Shown here piece after piece: positions 1 through 8,236 of a stretch of 64,000 nucleotides of DNA (positions within the stretch are counted from its first letter, which is position 1; every line of letters starts with the position of its first letter). Origin of the DNA: Lachnospiraceae bacterium (lineage in GTDB: Bacteria > Bacillota > Clostridia > Lachnospirales > Lachnospiraceae); assembly GCA_029054245.1 (NCBI GenBank), contig JAIDFQ010000043.1:62001-126000 (forward strand), written 5' to 3'. Position numbers and translations under genes: made by a program. The notes under the pieces were generated by a model. That model was not told the DNA's origin. It ran no database searches and worked only from the letters and a program-made list of their open reading frames with translations.

Positions 1-717
1 TATGTAAAGGAATGTTTAGCGGGGATGGATGGTGAACTGGACCAATACGGAAAAGTAAAATATATTTATGAATATATTATCAATCAGACAGAATATGATG
101 CAAAAGCCCCGGATAATCAGAATATTTGTTCCGTATTTATCACGCGCAAAAGTGTCTGTCAGGGATATGCCAAGGCGACGCAGTATCTGCTAAGGAGAGC
201 CGGGATTGAAGCAGCGCTGATTATGGGAAGAGTTTCAGAAGGAGAAGGACATGCATGGAATCTGGTGAAGCTGGATGGGAAATACTATTATGTAGATACT
301 ACATGGGGAGATGCATCTTATCAGATTGTGGAGGGAAGCAGCGAACAGATGGCTGAAAGCATTCCGCCTATTAATTACGATTATCTGTGTGTTACAACGG
401 AGCAGCTGGAGAAGACTCATGTCATTGATTCTATCGTAGAAGTGCCTGTGTGTGATTCCATGGAGGATAATTATTACGTTAGGGAAGGACGTTATTTTAC
501 CGAGGTCGATGAAGAAAAGTTAAAGGATGTATTTAAAGCGGCGTATGAACAGGAAATCACTTATGTGACACTAAAATGTGCGGATGATACTGCCTATGAA
601 GCGATGATCAGGCATCTGATAGAGGAGCAGGGAATATTCAGCTATTTAAGCTCCCAGGAAGGAACGGTGTCCTATGCTGAAAACAAAGAACAGTTGAGTC
701 TTAGCTTCTGGCTTTAG
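1..717 (+). CDS. Transglutaminase-like domain protein, 5' truncated by window edge
   Basis: The reading frame is open from base 1, so the true start lies outside the window. The visible part resembles a transglutaminase-like (cysteine protease fold) domain: a Cys at about visible residue 53 in SVCQGYAKA, a His at about 84 in GEGHAWNL and an Asp at about 99 in VDTTWGD match the family's Cys-His-Asp triad. The last ~110 residues are acidic and carry no motif I recognise. Such proteins in Firmicutes are often secreted or membrane-anchored, but the N-terminus that would show this is missing. Substrate unknown. The first internal ATG (base 25) falls inside the conserved domain, so it is unlikely to be the start. 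Confidence 0.75.
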   Translation, partial: YVKECLAGMDGELDQYGKVKYIYEYIINQTEYDAKAPDNQNICSVFITRKSVCQGYAKATQYLLRRAGIEAALIMGRVSEGEGHAWNLVKLDGKYYYVDTTWGDASYQIVEGSSEQMAESIPPINYDYLCVTTEQLEKTHVIDSIVEVPVCDSMEDNYYVREGRYFTEVDEEKLKDVFKAAYEQEITYVTLKCADDTAYEAMIRHLIEEQGIFSYLSSQEGTVSYAENKEQLSLSFWL

Positions 718-820
718 GAAAAGGAGGATTTTATTTTGGACGGGGCTATGCAAAAAGCGGAATTTTTGATATGATAAACATTAACAGGCTTGCAATAAAT
801 GGAGAGAAAGGAACGTTATT

Positions 821-1207
821 ATGGAAAAAACTTTTGAACAGAATACCTATGTGTTACAGGAGGACGAGGACCTGGGTACAGTAAAGATTGCTGATGATGT
901 AGTGGCAATGATTGCAGGTCTTGCTGCAACGGAAGTGGATGGCGTTGCTGCTATGGCAGGAAATATCACCAATGATCTTATGAGCAAGATGGGCGTTAAA
1001 AATCTTGCTAAAGGTGTGAAAGTGGAAGTGTTTGGCAAGCGCGTAAGAGCTGAATTGGCATTGATTATTGAATATGGATATAACATTCCGGCTGTTTCCC
1101 AAAGAGTTCAGGACAAAGTGAAATCAACGATAGAGAGTATGACAGGTCTTGAAGTTTCAGATGTAGATATCCGCATTGCAGGTGTCAATATGTTGCGAGA
1201 GAAATAG
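821..1207 (+). CDS. Asp23/Gls24 family protein
   Basis: A 128-residue protein with the Asp23/Gls24 (alkaline shock, YqhY/AmaP-linked) pattern: '[27 protein letters not shown]' style N-terminal half and a C-terminal half ending [11 protein letters not shown]. Members are small cytoplasmic proteins linked to envelope stress or to control of fatty-acid synthesis (YqhY). Position immediately before nusB is typical for Clostridia, as yqhY precedes nusB in Bacillus. Ribosome site GAGAAAGGA lies upstream of the ATG. Biochemical role is unknown. Full length for the family. Confidence 0.85.
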   Translation: MEKTFEQNTYVLQEDEDLGTVKIADDVVAMIAGLAATEVDGVAAMAGNITNDLMSKMGVKNLAKGVKVEVFGKRVRAELALIIEYGYNIPAVSQRVQDKVKSTIESMTGLEVSDVDIRIAGVNMLREK

Positions 1208-1224
1208 GCACAGGGTGGAATTAT

Positions 1225-1623
1225 ATGAGCAGAAGAGAAATGAGGGAGCAGATTTTCAAGCTGTTGTTTCGTGTGGAATTTAATCCTAAGGAAGAAATGG
1301 CGCAGCAGGAGGCATTCTTTTTTGAGGACGAAGAAAATGCTGCGACAGAGGAAAATAATGCACAGATTAGTGAGAAATTTAATAAAATCATCGATAAAAT
1401 AGAATCTATTGACCAAGCTTTAAATGATAAGGTGCAAGGGTGGAATACAGAGCGCATGGGAAAGGTGGATCTTACCATTTTAAGACTTGCGGTCTATGAA
1501 ATCACATATGATCAAGAAATCCCCACAGGCGTTGCAATTAATGAAGCAGTGGAATTGGCTAAAAAATTTGGTCAGGATTCTTCACCATCCTTTGTCAACG
1601 GTGTATTGGCAAAGTTTGCTTAG
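1225..1623 (+). CDS. nusB: Transcription antitermination factor NusB
   Basis: A 132-residue all-helical protein. The N-terminus ([18 protein letters not shown]) and the C-terminal signature ([16 protein letters not shown] followed by [10 protein letters not shown]) are the NusB core. NusB binds boxA RNA with NusE (S10) and supports antitermination of rRNA operons. Length is normal for the family. It starts 17 bases after the Asp23 gene and its stop is 2 bases before xseA, so it is probably in one transcript with them. Confidence 0.95.
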   Translation: MSRREMREQIFKLLFRVEFNPKEEMAQQEAFFFEDEENAATEENNAQISEKFNKIIDKIESIDQALNDKVQGWNTERMGKVDLTILRLAVYEITYDQEIPTGVAINEAVELAKKFGQDSSPSFVNGVLAKFA

Positions 1624-1625
1624 GT

Positions 1626-2861
1626 GTGCAGAAGATGCAGAATGTTTATACGGTTGGACAAGTAAATTCATATATCAGAAATATGTTCGCGCAGGATTTT
1701 TTGCTGAATGAGCTGTCTGTTAAAGGTGAGGTCAGCAACTGCAAATATCATTCTTCCGGGCATATTTATTTTACTTTAAAGGATAAAAAAGGAACGATTT
1801 CCTGTGTTATGTTTGCAGGGAACCGTTCCGGTCTTGCATTTCGGATGATAGAGGGGATGCAGGTGGTTGTAAAGGGCGCCATCGATGTGTATGAAAGGGA
1901 CGGTAAGTATCAGCTTTACGCCAAGGAAATCATACAGGATGGGGCAGGCGAGCTCTATGAGCGCTTTGAACAGTTAAAGCAAGATTTGCTTGAGCGCGGG
2001 ATGTTCGCGCCTGAGTATAAAAAGCCGATTCCGAGGTTTATAAAAACCCTTGGTGTAGTAACGGCGCCTACAGGAGCGGCAGTCAGGGACATCATCAATA
2101 TAACATCGAGGCGCAATCCCTATGTACAGATTATTCTGTATCCTGCTATTGTGCAGGGGGAGGCAGCGGCGGAAAGCATTGTTAAGGGAATCCGGGCACT
2201 TGAGAAAAGGCAGGTGGATGTGATCATTGCAGGACGCGGAGGTGGCTCCATTGAAGATCTGTGGGCATTTAATGAAGAAATCGTAGCGCAGGCAGTGTTC
2301 GATTGCAGCGTACCGGTTATTTCGGCAGTGGGGCATGAGACAGATACGACGATCATCGATTATGTGGCTGATATGCGCGCACCGACGCCTTCTGCGGCGG
2401 CAGAACTGGCAGTGTATGATGTAAATCTTCTGCTGGGGCAGATGGAAGGGGTCAGGATTTCTCTTAACAGGCAGATGCAGGGGAGGGTGAAGCTTGCCCG
2501 CATGAAGCAGCAGACCCTTGAGACAAAATTAAAAATGAATAGTCCTATGGGCAAAATCAGAGAGAAAAGGACATATGCCATAAATTTAGAAGAAAGACTG
2601 TCTTCGGCAATGAAGAACCGAATTTTGAAAGGCAGACACCAAATGGCAATCTATATAGAAAAGCTAAAGGGACTTTCGCCCCTTGATAAGCTGAATCAAG
2701 GATATTCCTATGTATCGGATATAAATGGAAGAACGGTGACAGACATTCGTAAGATATCGGCAGGTGACCAGATACAGATTTATGTTAAAAACGGCAGAAT
2801 TGATGCCAAAGTTAAGGAGAAGCATCTGATAGAAAATATAAGCAGGATGGAGGGAGAATAA
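1626..2861 (+). CDS. xseA: Exodeoxyribonuclease VII large subunit
   Basis: 411 residues. An N-terminal OB-fold (about 5-100, with VKGEVSNCKYHSSGHIYFTLKD) precedes the catalytic region containing GRGGGSIEDLWAFN and AVGHETDTTIIDYVADMRAPTPSAAA, the signature of the large subunit, and a helical C-terminal part. With XseB it degrades single-stranded DNA to oligonucleotides in the cytoplasm. Translation may start at GTG 1626 or at ATG 1635 (MQNVYTVGQVN); neither has a strong ribosome site, which fits coupling to nusB, whose stop codon ends 2 bases earlier. Confidence 0.95.
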   Translation: MQKMQNVYTVGQVNSYIRNMFAQDFLLNELSVKGEVSNCKYHSSGHIYFTLKDKKGTISCVMFAGNRSGLAFRMIEGMQVVVKGAIDVYERDGKYQLYAKEIIQDGAGELYERFEQLKQDLLERGMFAPEYKKPIPRFIKTLGVVTAPTGAAVRDIINITSRRNPYVQIILYPAIVQGEAAAESIVKGIRALEKRQVDVIIAGRGGGSIEDLWAFNEEIVAQAVFDCSVPVISAVGHETDTTIIDYVADMRAPTPSAAAELAVYDVNLLLGQMEGVRISLNRQMQGRVKLARMKQQTLETKLKMNSPMGKIREKRTYAINLEERLSSAMKNRILKGRHQMAIYIEKLKGLSPLDKLNQGYSYVSDINGRTVTDIRKISAGDQIQIYVKNGRIDAKVKEKHLIENISRMEGE

Positions 2862-2863
2862 AG

Positions 2864-3082
2864 ATGCAGGAGCAGGAAGAAAAAGAATGGAAGCTTGAGG
2901 AAGCATTTGAAATGCTTGAAGAGACTGTTTCGGCATTGGAGCAGGAAGACATTTCCCTGGAAGAATCTTTTCAGATATACAAAAAAGGTATGGAGCTATT
3001 AAATAAATGCAATCAGGCTATCGACCAGGTAGAAAAAAGAGTGATGGCATTGAATGAAGATGGAGAAACCTATGAATTTTAA
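2864..3082 (+). CDS. xseB: Exodeoxyribonuclease VII small subunit
   Basis: A 72-residue, strongly acidic coiled-coil-like protein with the XseB pattern: LEEAFEMLEETVSALEQEDISLEESFQIYKKG. Several copies of it associate with XseA. It follows xseA after 2 bases, and its last codons overlap the start of ispA, so the three genes are translationally linked. Length is normal for the family. Confidence 0.93.
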   Translation: MQEQEEKEWKLEEAFEMLEETVSALEQEDISLEESFQIYKKGMELLNKCNQAIDQVEKRVMALNEDGETYEF

Positions 3083-3971
3083 AGGAACGCTGGAAGAAAA
3101 GACAAGACGGGCTAATGATATTCTTATGAAATATCTGCCAGAAGAAAAGGGATTTCAGAGTAAGGTTTTAGAAGCGATGAACTATAGCGCGCTGGCAGGA
3201 GGAAAAAGGCTCCGGCCGATCTTGATGGAAGAGAGCTTTCTTTTGTTCGGAGGAAGAGGTGCATTGGTGGAGCCATTTATGGCAGCACTTGAAATGATTC
3301 ATAATTATTCGCTGGTGCATGATGATCTGCCAGCAATGGATAATGACAAATACAGGAGAGGACGCAAGACCACGTGGAATGTTTATGGAGACGGCATGGC
3401 AGTTCTTGCCGGAGATGGACTTTTAAATCTGGCTTTTGAAACGGCTTCTTCGGCATTTGATCTGGCAAAAGATACTGAAGCGTTAAAGCGGACGGCAGCG
3501 GCAATTCAAGTACTTGGCAAAAAAGCAGGCGTCTATGGAATGATTGGCGGACAAGCAGCCGATATTGAGGCAGAGTCTGGCGGACAGGTGACAGAAGAAT
3601 TACTTTTATTCATACATGAAAATAAGACGGCAGCGCTTATACAGGCGGCGATGATGATTGGAGCCATTTTGGCAGGTGCAGATCAGGAAGCGGTCCTTGC
3701 AATGGAGAAGGCGGCATATAATATTGGAATCGCGTTCCAGATTCAGGATGATATATTAGATGTGACAAGTACCCTGGAAGTGTTGGGAAAGCCGGTTGGA
3801 AGCGATGAGAAAAATCATAAGTTGACTTATGTGACGCTTCACGGTCTTAAGGAATCCAGAGAGGAAGTAAAAAAATTGTCGGAGGAAGCGATTTCTATTC
3901 TCCGCTCTTTTGACCATAAAAATGAATTTCTTGAGGAACTTGTAGATTCTCTGATTACCAGACAAAAATGA
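3072..3971 (+). CDS. ispA: Polyprenyl diphosphate synthase (farnesyl/geranylgeranyl type)
   Basis: 300 residues. It carries GGKRLRP, the first aspartate-rich motif DDLPAMDND at about residues 84-92 and the second, DDILD, at about 226-230; these bind the Mg-diphosphate of the allylic substrate and of IPP. The enzyme condenses DMAPP/GPP with IPP to make C15 (possibly C20) diphosphate for quinone and undecaprenyl synthesis. I prefer the ATG at 3072, with GGAG six bases upstream, over ATG 3054; the chosen start overlaps xseB by 11 bases. Chain length cannot be fixed by eye. It feeds from the MEP pathway, whose first enzyme dxs follows. Confidence 0.92.
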   Translation: MNFKGTLEEKTRRANDILMKYLPEEKGFQSKVLEAMNYSALAGGKRLRPILMEESFLLFGGRGALVEPFMAALEMIHNYSLVHDDLPAMDNDKYRRGRKTTWNVYGDGMAVLAGDGLLNLAFETASSAFDLAKDTEALKRTAAAIQVLGKKAGVYGMIGGQAADIEAESGGQVTEELLLFIHENKTAALIQAAMMIGAILAGADQEAVLAMEKAAYNIGIAFQIQDDILDVTSTLEVLGKPVGSDEKNHKLTYVTLHGLKESREEVKKLSEEAISILRSFDHKNEFLEELVDSLITRQK

Positions 3972-4011
3972 CGCGACAAGCTGTAGGACAGAAGAAAAGA
4001 AGGTTGATAAT

Positions 4012-5877
4012 ATGTTGCTTGATAATATTAAGGGTGCAAATGACATCAAGAATATAAATCCATCGGACTATCAGGTCCTGGCGCAGGAAATACGAGAATT
4101 CCTGATTGAGAAAATTTCCCATACGGGAGGTCATCTGGGCTCAAATCTGGGGGCTGTGGAATTGACCATGGCATTGCACCTTTTTTTGAATCTGCCGGAG
4201 GATAAGCTCATCTGGGATGTGGGACATCAATCCTATACGCATAAACTTCTGACGGGCAGAAGAGATGGGTTTGAGACATTGCGCAAATTTGGCGGTATGA
4301 GCGGCTTCCCGAAGAGGAAAGAAAGCGATTGTGACTGCTTTGACACAGGGCACAGCTCTACATCTATTTCAGCGGGATTGGGACTTGTAAAAGCAAGGGA
4401 TATCCAGGGGAAGACCAACACTGTGGTTTCTGTGATCGGGGATGGTTCCCTTACCGGAGGCATGGCTTACGAGGCTTTAAACAATGCGGCAAAGCTTGAG
4501 ACAAATTTTATCATTGTACTCAATGACAATAATATGTCGATTTCAGAAAATGTGGGCGGGGTATCAAAATACCTGAACAATGTAAGGACAGCCAATGCTT
4601 ACCTGGACATCAAGGAAGGTGTATATAATACTTTAAAGGAAATACCTAAGGGCGAGAAGGTGGTCGAAGGTATCCGCAAAGCAAAAAGCAGTTTTAAACA
4701 GCTTGTGGTACCCGGAATGTTCTTTGAAGATATGGGCGTTACTTATTTAGGACCGGTAGACGGTCACAATATTTCTGCAATGCTTCGGGTGCTTCAGGAA
4801 GCACGGCGTACGAGAAATGCCGTGATTGTGCATGTGATTACCCAGAAGGGCAAGGGATTTGCACCAGCGGAGCGGCACCCGGCAAGGTTTCACGGAGCAG
4901 AGCCTTTTGACATCCAGACAGGGATTCCGACAAAGCCGAGAACCACGGCAAATTATACGGATATTTTTTCGACGGTCATGACCAAATTAGGAGCCAGGGA
5001 CGAAAAGGTGGTTGCGATTACGGCGGCTATGCCGGATGGCACAGGATTAAAACGCTTTCGGAACATGTATCCCGAACGCTTTTTTGACGTAGGAATTGCT
5101 GAAGAACATGCGGTCACTTTTGCTGCCGGTCTTGCGGCGGGAGGATTACGGCCTGTAGTTGCCATATATTCATCTTTTCTGCAAAGGGCATATGATCAGA
5201 TTCTGCACGATGTATGTATTCAGAATCTTCCGGTGGTATTTGCAATCGACAGGGCAGGGCTGGTCGGAAGTGACGGAGAGACGCATCAGGGAATTTTTGA
5301 TCTTTCCTTTTTATCTTCGATTCCGGGGATGCATATCATGGCACCTAAAAATAAATGGGAATTATCGGATATGATGAAATATGCTGTTTCATTTGATGGT
5401 CCGATTGCAATCCGCTACCCTAGAGGAGAAGCATATGCTGGGCTTAAGGAATTTCGTGCTCCCATTGAGATGGGAAAGGCAGAGCTCCTTTATGCAGAAG
5501 GTGAAATATGCCTGATGGCAGTCGGCAGTATGGTAAAGACGGCAGAAGAAGTTAAGACCATGTTGAATGAGTCAGGATTTAAGTGCAGCATCATCAATGC
5601 AAGATTTGTAAAGCCGATCGATGAACGGGCAGTGAAATGGGCAGCAGAAAATCATAAATTGGTGGTTTCCATGGAAGAGAATGTTGCAAGCGGCGGTTAT
5701 GGTGAAAAGGTAAGAAAGATGATGGATCATCTTGCCGGAGGGGCAGCGCTTTTGCAGATTGCTATACCTGATGAATATGTAGAACATGGCAATGTGGATC
5801 TATTAAAGCATGAGATTGGAATTGATGCTGAAACGATTACACAAAGAATTAAAATAGAAATGGAACGTAACCAATGA
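4012..5877 (+). CDS. dxs: 1-deoxy-D-xylulose-5-phosphate synthase
   Basis: 621 residues, the normal size. TPP-enzyme layout: N-terminal pyrophosphate-binding part with SHTGGHLGSNLG and GDGSLTGGMAYEALNN, central pyrimidine-binding part with AEEHAVTFAAGLA and DRAGLVGSDGETHQG, and a C-terminal transketolase-C domain. It joins pyruvate and glyceraldehyde-3-phosphate to DXP, the first step of the MEP isoprenoid pathway, and DXP is also used for thiamine and pyridoxal. It follows ispA after 40 bases and overlaps tlyA by 4 bases (ATGA). Confidence 0.96.
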   Translation: MLLDNIKGANDIKNINPSDYQVLAQEIREFLIEKISHTGGHLGSNLGAVELTMALHLFLNLPEDKLIWDVGHQSYTHKLLTGRRDGFETLRKFGGMSGFPKRKESDCDCFDTGHSSTSISAGLGLVKARDIQGKTNTVVSVIGDGSLTGGMAYEALNNAAKLETNFIIVLNDNNMSISENVGGVSKYLNNVRTANAYLDIKEGVYNTLKEIPKGEKVVEGIRKAKSSFKQLVVPGMFFEDMGVTYLGPVDGHNISAMLRVLQEARRTRNAVIVHVITQKGKGFAPAERHPARFHGAEPFDIQTGIPTKPRTTANYTDIFSTVMTKLGARDEKVVAITAAMPDGTGLKRFRNMYPERFFDVGIAEEHAVTFAAGLAAGGLRPVVAIYSSFLQRAYDQILHDVCIQNLPVVFAIDRAGLVGSDGETHQGIFDLSFLSSIPGMHIMAPKNKWELSDMMKYAVSFDGPIAIRYPRGEAYAGLKEFRAPIEMGKAELLYAEGEICLMAVGSMVKTAEEVKTMLNESGFKCSIINARFVKPIDERAVKWAAENHKLVVSMEENVASGGYGEKVRKMMDHLAGGAALLQIAIPDEYVEHGNVDLLKHEIGIDAETITQRIKIEMERNQ

Positions 5878-6764
5878 AAGAACGTCTTGATGTGTTGTTG
5901 GTGAAGGAAGGGCATGCACCCTCAAGAGAGAAAGCAAAAGCCATTATTATGGCAGGAAATGTATTTGTAGACGGACAAAGAGAGGATAAGGCAGGCGCCT
6001 TATTCGATCCGACTAAAATACAGCTGGAAATAAGGGGAAACACCCAGAAATATGTCAGCAGAGGTGGTCTTAAGCTGGAGAAGGCAGTTTTGCAGTTCGG
6101 TATCCGCCTGGAAAACGATGTCTGTATGGATATTGGTTCTTCAACCGGCGGATTTACGGACTGTATGCTGCAAAATGGCGCCCATAAAGTATATGCTGTT
6201 GATGTGGGGCACGGACAGCTGGACTGGAGGCTGCGCCAGGATGAAAGAGTAATCTGCATGGAGAAGACAAACTTCAGGTACATGGTGCCAGAAGATATTG
6301 CAGAGAAACTGGATTTTGCCTCGGTGGATGTTTCATTTATTTCACTGACAAAGATTCTGCTGCCTGCAAGAGCGCTTCTTACGCCGCAGGGTGAGATGGT
6401 CTGCCTGATCAAGCCTCAATTTGAAGCAGGGCGTGATAAGGTAGGCAAAAAGGGAGTCGTAAGAGAGGCAGATATCCATGAAGAAGTGGTAAGAAAAATC
6501 ATAGACTATTCTGATTTTATTGGTTTCGACATATTGCATCTTGATTTTTCGCCGATCAAGGGTCCAGAAGGGAATATAGAGTATCTGGTCCATCTGAAAA
6601 AAAATCCCGAAAAAATGGAAAGTACCGCAGAAATAACGGAGGCAGAAGCTGAAAGAAAATTGCGGGAAATCATAGGAGAAAAGACAGGATATTCATGGGA
6701 AAAAGACATATCCAGCCTTATACGAATGGCAGTAGATAAGGCGCATAGCAGTCTGGATTTGTAG
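5874..6764 (+). CDS. tlyA: TlyA family rRNA 2'-O-methyltransferase
   Basis: 296 residues. N-terminal S4 RNA-binding domain (RLDVLLVKEGHAPSREKAK, about residues 3-60) followed by an FtsJ/RrmJ-type SAM-binding domain with DIGSSTGGFTDC at about 85-97. Characterised TlyA proteins methylate ribose in 16S and/or 23S rRNA; older annotations call the family hemolysin A. The Bacillus homologue is YqxC. Start ATG overlaps the dxs stop by 4 bases. The dxs-tlyA-nadK-argR-recN order is a common Firmicute arrangement. Confidence 0.9.
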   Translation: MKERLDVLLVKEGHAPSREKAKAIIMAGNVFVDGQREDKAGALFDPTKIQLEIRGNTQKYVSRGGLKLEKAVLQFGIRLENDVCMDIGSSTGGFTDCMLQNGAHKVYAVDVGHGQLDWRLRQDERVICMEKTNFRYMVPEDIAEKLDFASVDVSFISLTKILLPARALLTPQGEMVCLIKPQFEAGRDKVGKKGVVREADIHEEVVRKIIDYSDFIGFDILHLDFSPIKGPEGNIEYLVHLKKNPEKMESTAEITEAEAERKLREIIGEKTGYSWEKDISSLIRMAVDKAHSSLDL

Positions 6765-6767
6765 TTA

Positions 6768-6806
6768 AATAAGCTGGTCCGCGAAGCGAGCCAGCGTTTG
6801 GTATTG
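6768..6806 (+). repeat. Small hairpin repeat of the AATAAGCTG...CAGCGTTTG type
   Basis: A short hairpin in the gap between tlyA and nadK: the arms CTGG..CGC and GCG..CCAG close on a GAA loop. Its flanks AATAAGCTG and CAGCGTTTGGTAT recur around the two hairpins at 39920-39990 (AATAAGCTG, CAGCGTTTGATAC), while the stem bases differ but stay paired. It lacks a clear T-tract, so termination is not the obvious role; it could be an RNA-processing or stability element or a dispersed repeat. Confidence 0.5.
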
Positions 6807-6849
6807 TGATTTCATGATGCGTAAAAAGCGCAGAAATGAGGAAAATGGT

Positions 6850-7704
6850 ATGGAGCATTTTTATGTGATAACCAACCCGACCAAGGATGCAGAATTGAAA
6901 ACTGCTTGTTCTGTCAGGGAATATCTCATAAGCCACGGCACGACCTGCATTGTAGATGAAGGTACAATAAAAGCCGACAGAGAAGGGTATACATATAAGG
7001 AACAGGTAAGCGGTGAGATTGACTGCATTATCGTTGTGGGGGGAGATGGAACACTTTTGCAGGCTGCTATAGATTTGGCTGACAGGGATATTCCCTTTTT
7101 GGGAATCAACCTAGGAACCTTAGGCTTTCTTGCAGAGGTAAACAGGACAGGGATAGAAGCAGCGCTCGATAAGCTTATGAAAAATGAATATGAAATTGAA
7201 AAGCGTATGATGCTGTGTGGAAAAAGTTATCACACAGAAGGCATCAAGGATGAGGCAAGGGCGCTTAATGATATTGTCATAACCAGAAAAGGATCTTTGC
7301 AGATTATCAATTTTAACATTTATGTCAATGGACAGTTTCTTCATCGATATCATGCGGACGGCATGATCATTTCTACTCCTACAGGTTCGACAGGGTACAA
7401 CCTGTCTGCCGGGGGACCTATTGTGGAACCGAAGGCGGAATTGATTCTGCTTTCTCCAATCTGTCCACATTCCATGCAAAATAGAAGTATCGTGCTTTCC
7501 TCTGGGGATGTGGTGGTAGTCGAGATAGAAAGCAGCAGGGACGGGGAAAATCAGGAAGTGGAAGCGATATTTGACGGAAGCCATAAAGTAAGCCTTTGTA
7601 CAGGTGAAAGGATAGAAATCAAAAAATCTGAAAAGACCACCGGAATTGTGAAGTTAAGTAAAGTAAGCTTTTTAGAGGTGCTTCACAGAAAGATGAGTGA
7701 TTAG
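6850..7704 (+). CDS. nadK: NAD kinase
   Basis: 285 residues from the preferred ATG at 6850, which has GAGGA seven bases upstream; an ATG at 6814 would add 12 basic residues with no ribosome site. Motifs: VVGGDGTLLQAA (catalytic GGDG), LNDIVITRKG in place of the usual LNE-type motif, and DGMIISTPTGSTGYNLSAGGPIV, the NAD-binding signature. It phosphorylates NAD to NADP with ATP (or polyphosphate) in the cytoplasm. Same operon-like run as tlyA and argR, 39 bases before argR. Confidence 0.94.
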   Translation: MEHFYVITNPTKDAELKTACSVREYLISHGTTCIVDEGTIKADREGYTYKEQVSGEIDCIIVVGGDGTLLQAAIDLADRDIPFLGINLGTLGFLAEVNRTGIEAALDKLMKNEYEIEKRMMLCGKSYHTEGIKDEARALNDIVITRKGSLQIINFNIYVNGQFLHRYHADGMIISTPTGSTGYNLSAGGPIVEPKAELILLSPICPHSMQNRSIVLSSGDVVVVEIESSRDGENQEVEAIFDGSHKVSLCTGERIEIKKSEKTTGIVKLSKVSFLEVLHRKMSD

Positions 7705-7743
7705 GACGGAATAGAATATGAGACTGTATGATGGAGTGAGTGT

Positions 7744-8196
7744 ATGAAAAAGAGCAGGCATCAGAAGATAAAGGAACTTGTTGAACAGTTTGAGATCGAA
7801 ACCCAGGAAGAATTGGCGGATCGCTTGAAAGAAGCCGGATATGTAGTTACGCAGGCAACGGTATCAAGAGATATCAGGGAATTAAAACTGTCTAAAATTG
7901 CAATGGGTGATGGCAGGCAGAAATACACGATTTTGATTCACAGCGATCATTATTTAAGCGATAAGTACATCAGGGTGCTCAAGGATGGATTTGTATCTAT
8001 GGATATGGCACAAAATATTCTTGTGGTAAAGACGGTGTCAGGCATGGCAATGGCGGTTGCGGCGGCGATAGACGCCATGAAGTTAAAAGAAATCGTAGGT
8101 TCTATTGCCGGCGATGACACGATCATGATGGCTGTACGTACCGTGGAAGATACACAGGCAGTTATGCAGAAAATACGCAATGTATTAGATGAATGA
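7744..8196 (+). CDS. argR: Arginine repressor ArgR/AhrC
   Basis: 150 residues. An N-terminal winged helix (HQKIKELVEQFEIETQEELADRLKEAGY, then VTQATVSRDIRELKL) precedes a C-terminal arginine-binding oligomerisation domain with IVGSIAGDDTIMMAVRT. The hexamer binds ARG boxes with arginine as corepressor. No arginine genes are in this window; argR before recN is a conserved Firmicute position. Size is normal. Its 3' end overlaps an unused upstream frame of recN but not the chosen recN start. Confidence 0.95.
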   Translation: MKKSRHQKIKELVEQFEIETQEELADRLKEAGYVVTQATVSRDIRELKLSKIAMGDGRQKYTILIHSDHYLSDKYIRVLKDGFVSMDMAQNILVVKTVSGMAMAVAAAIDAMKLKEIVGSIAGDDTIMMAVRTVEDTQAVMQKIRNVLDE

Positions 8197-8236
8197 CCGA
8201 TTATGCACTAAAGAGAAGGGCGTAAGGAGGAGCGAT

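Noticed and set aside
736-774. A 12-codon TTG-start frame behind AAAGGAGG, before the Asp23 gene
   Set aside because: Very short with no recognisable content and a rare start codon; may be the remains of an upstream gene's ribosome site. Too little to call.
847-1102. Long minus-strand frames opposite the Asp23 and other genes
   Set aside because: They mirror the codon pattern of the real plus-strand genes and lack ribosome sites.
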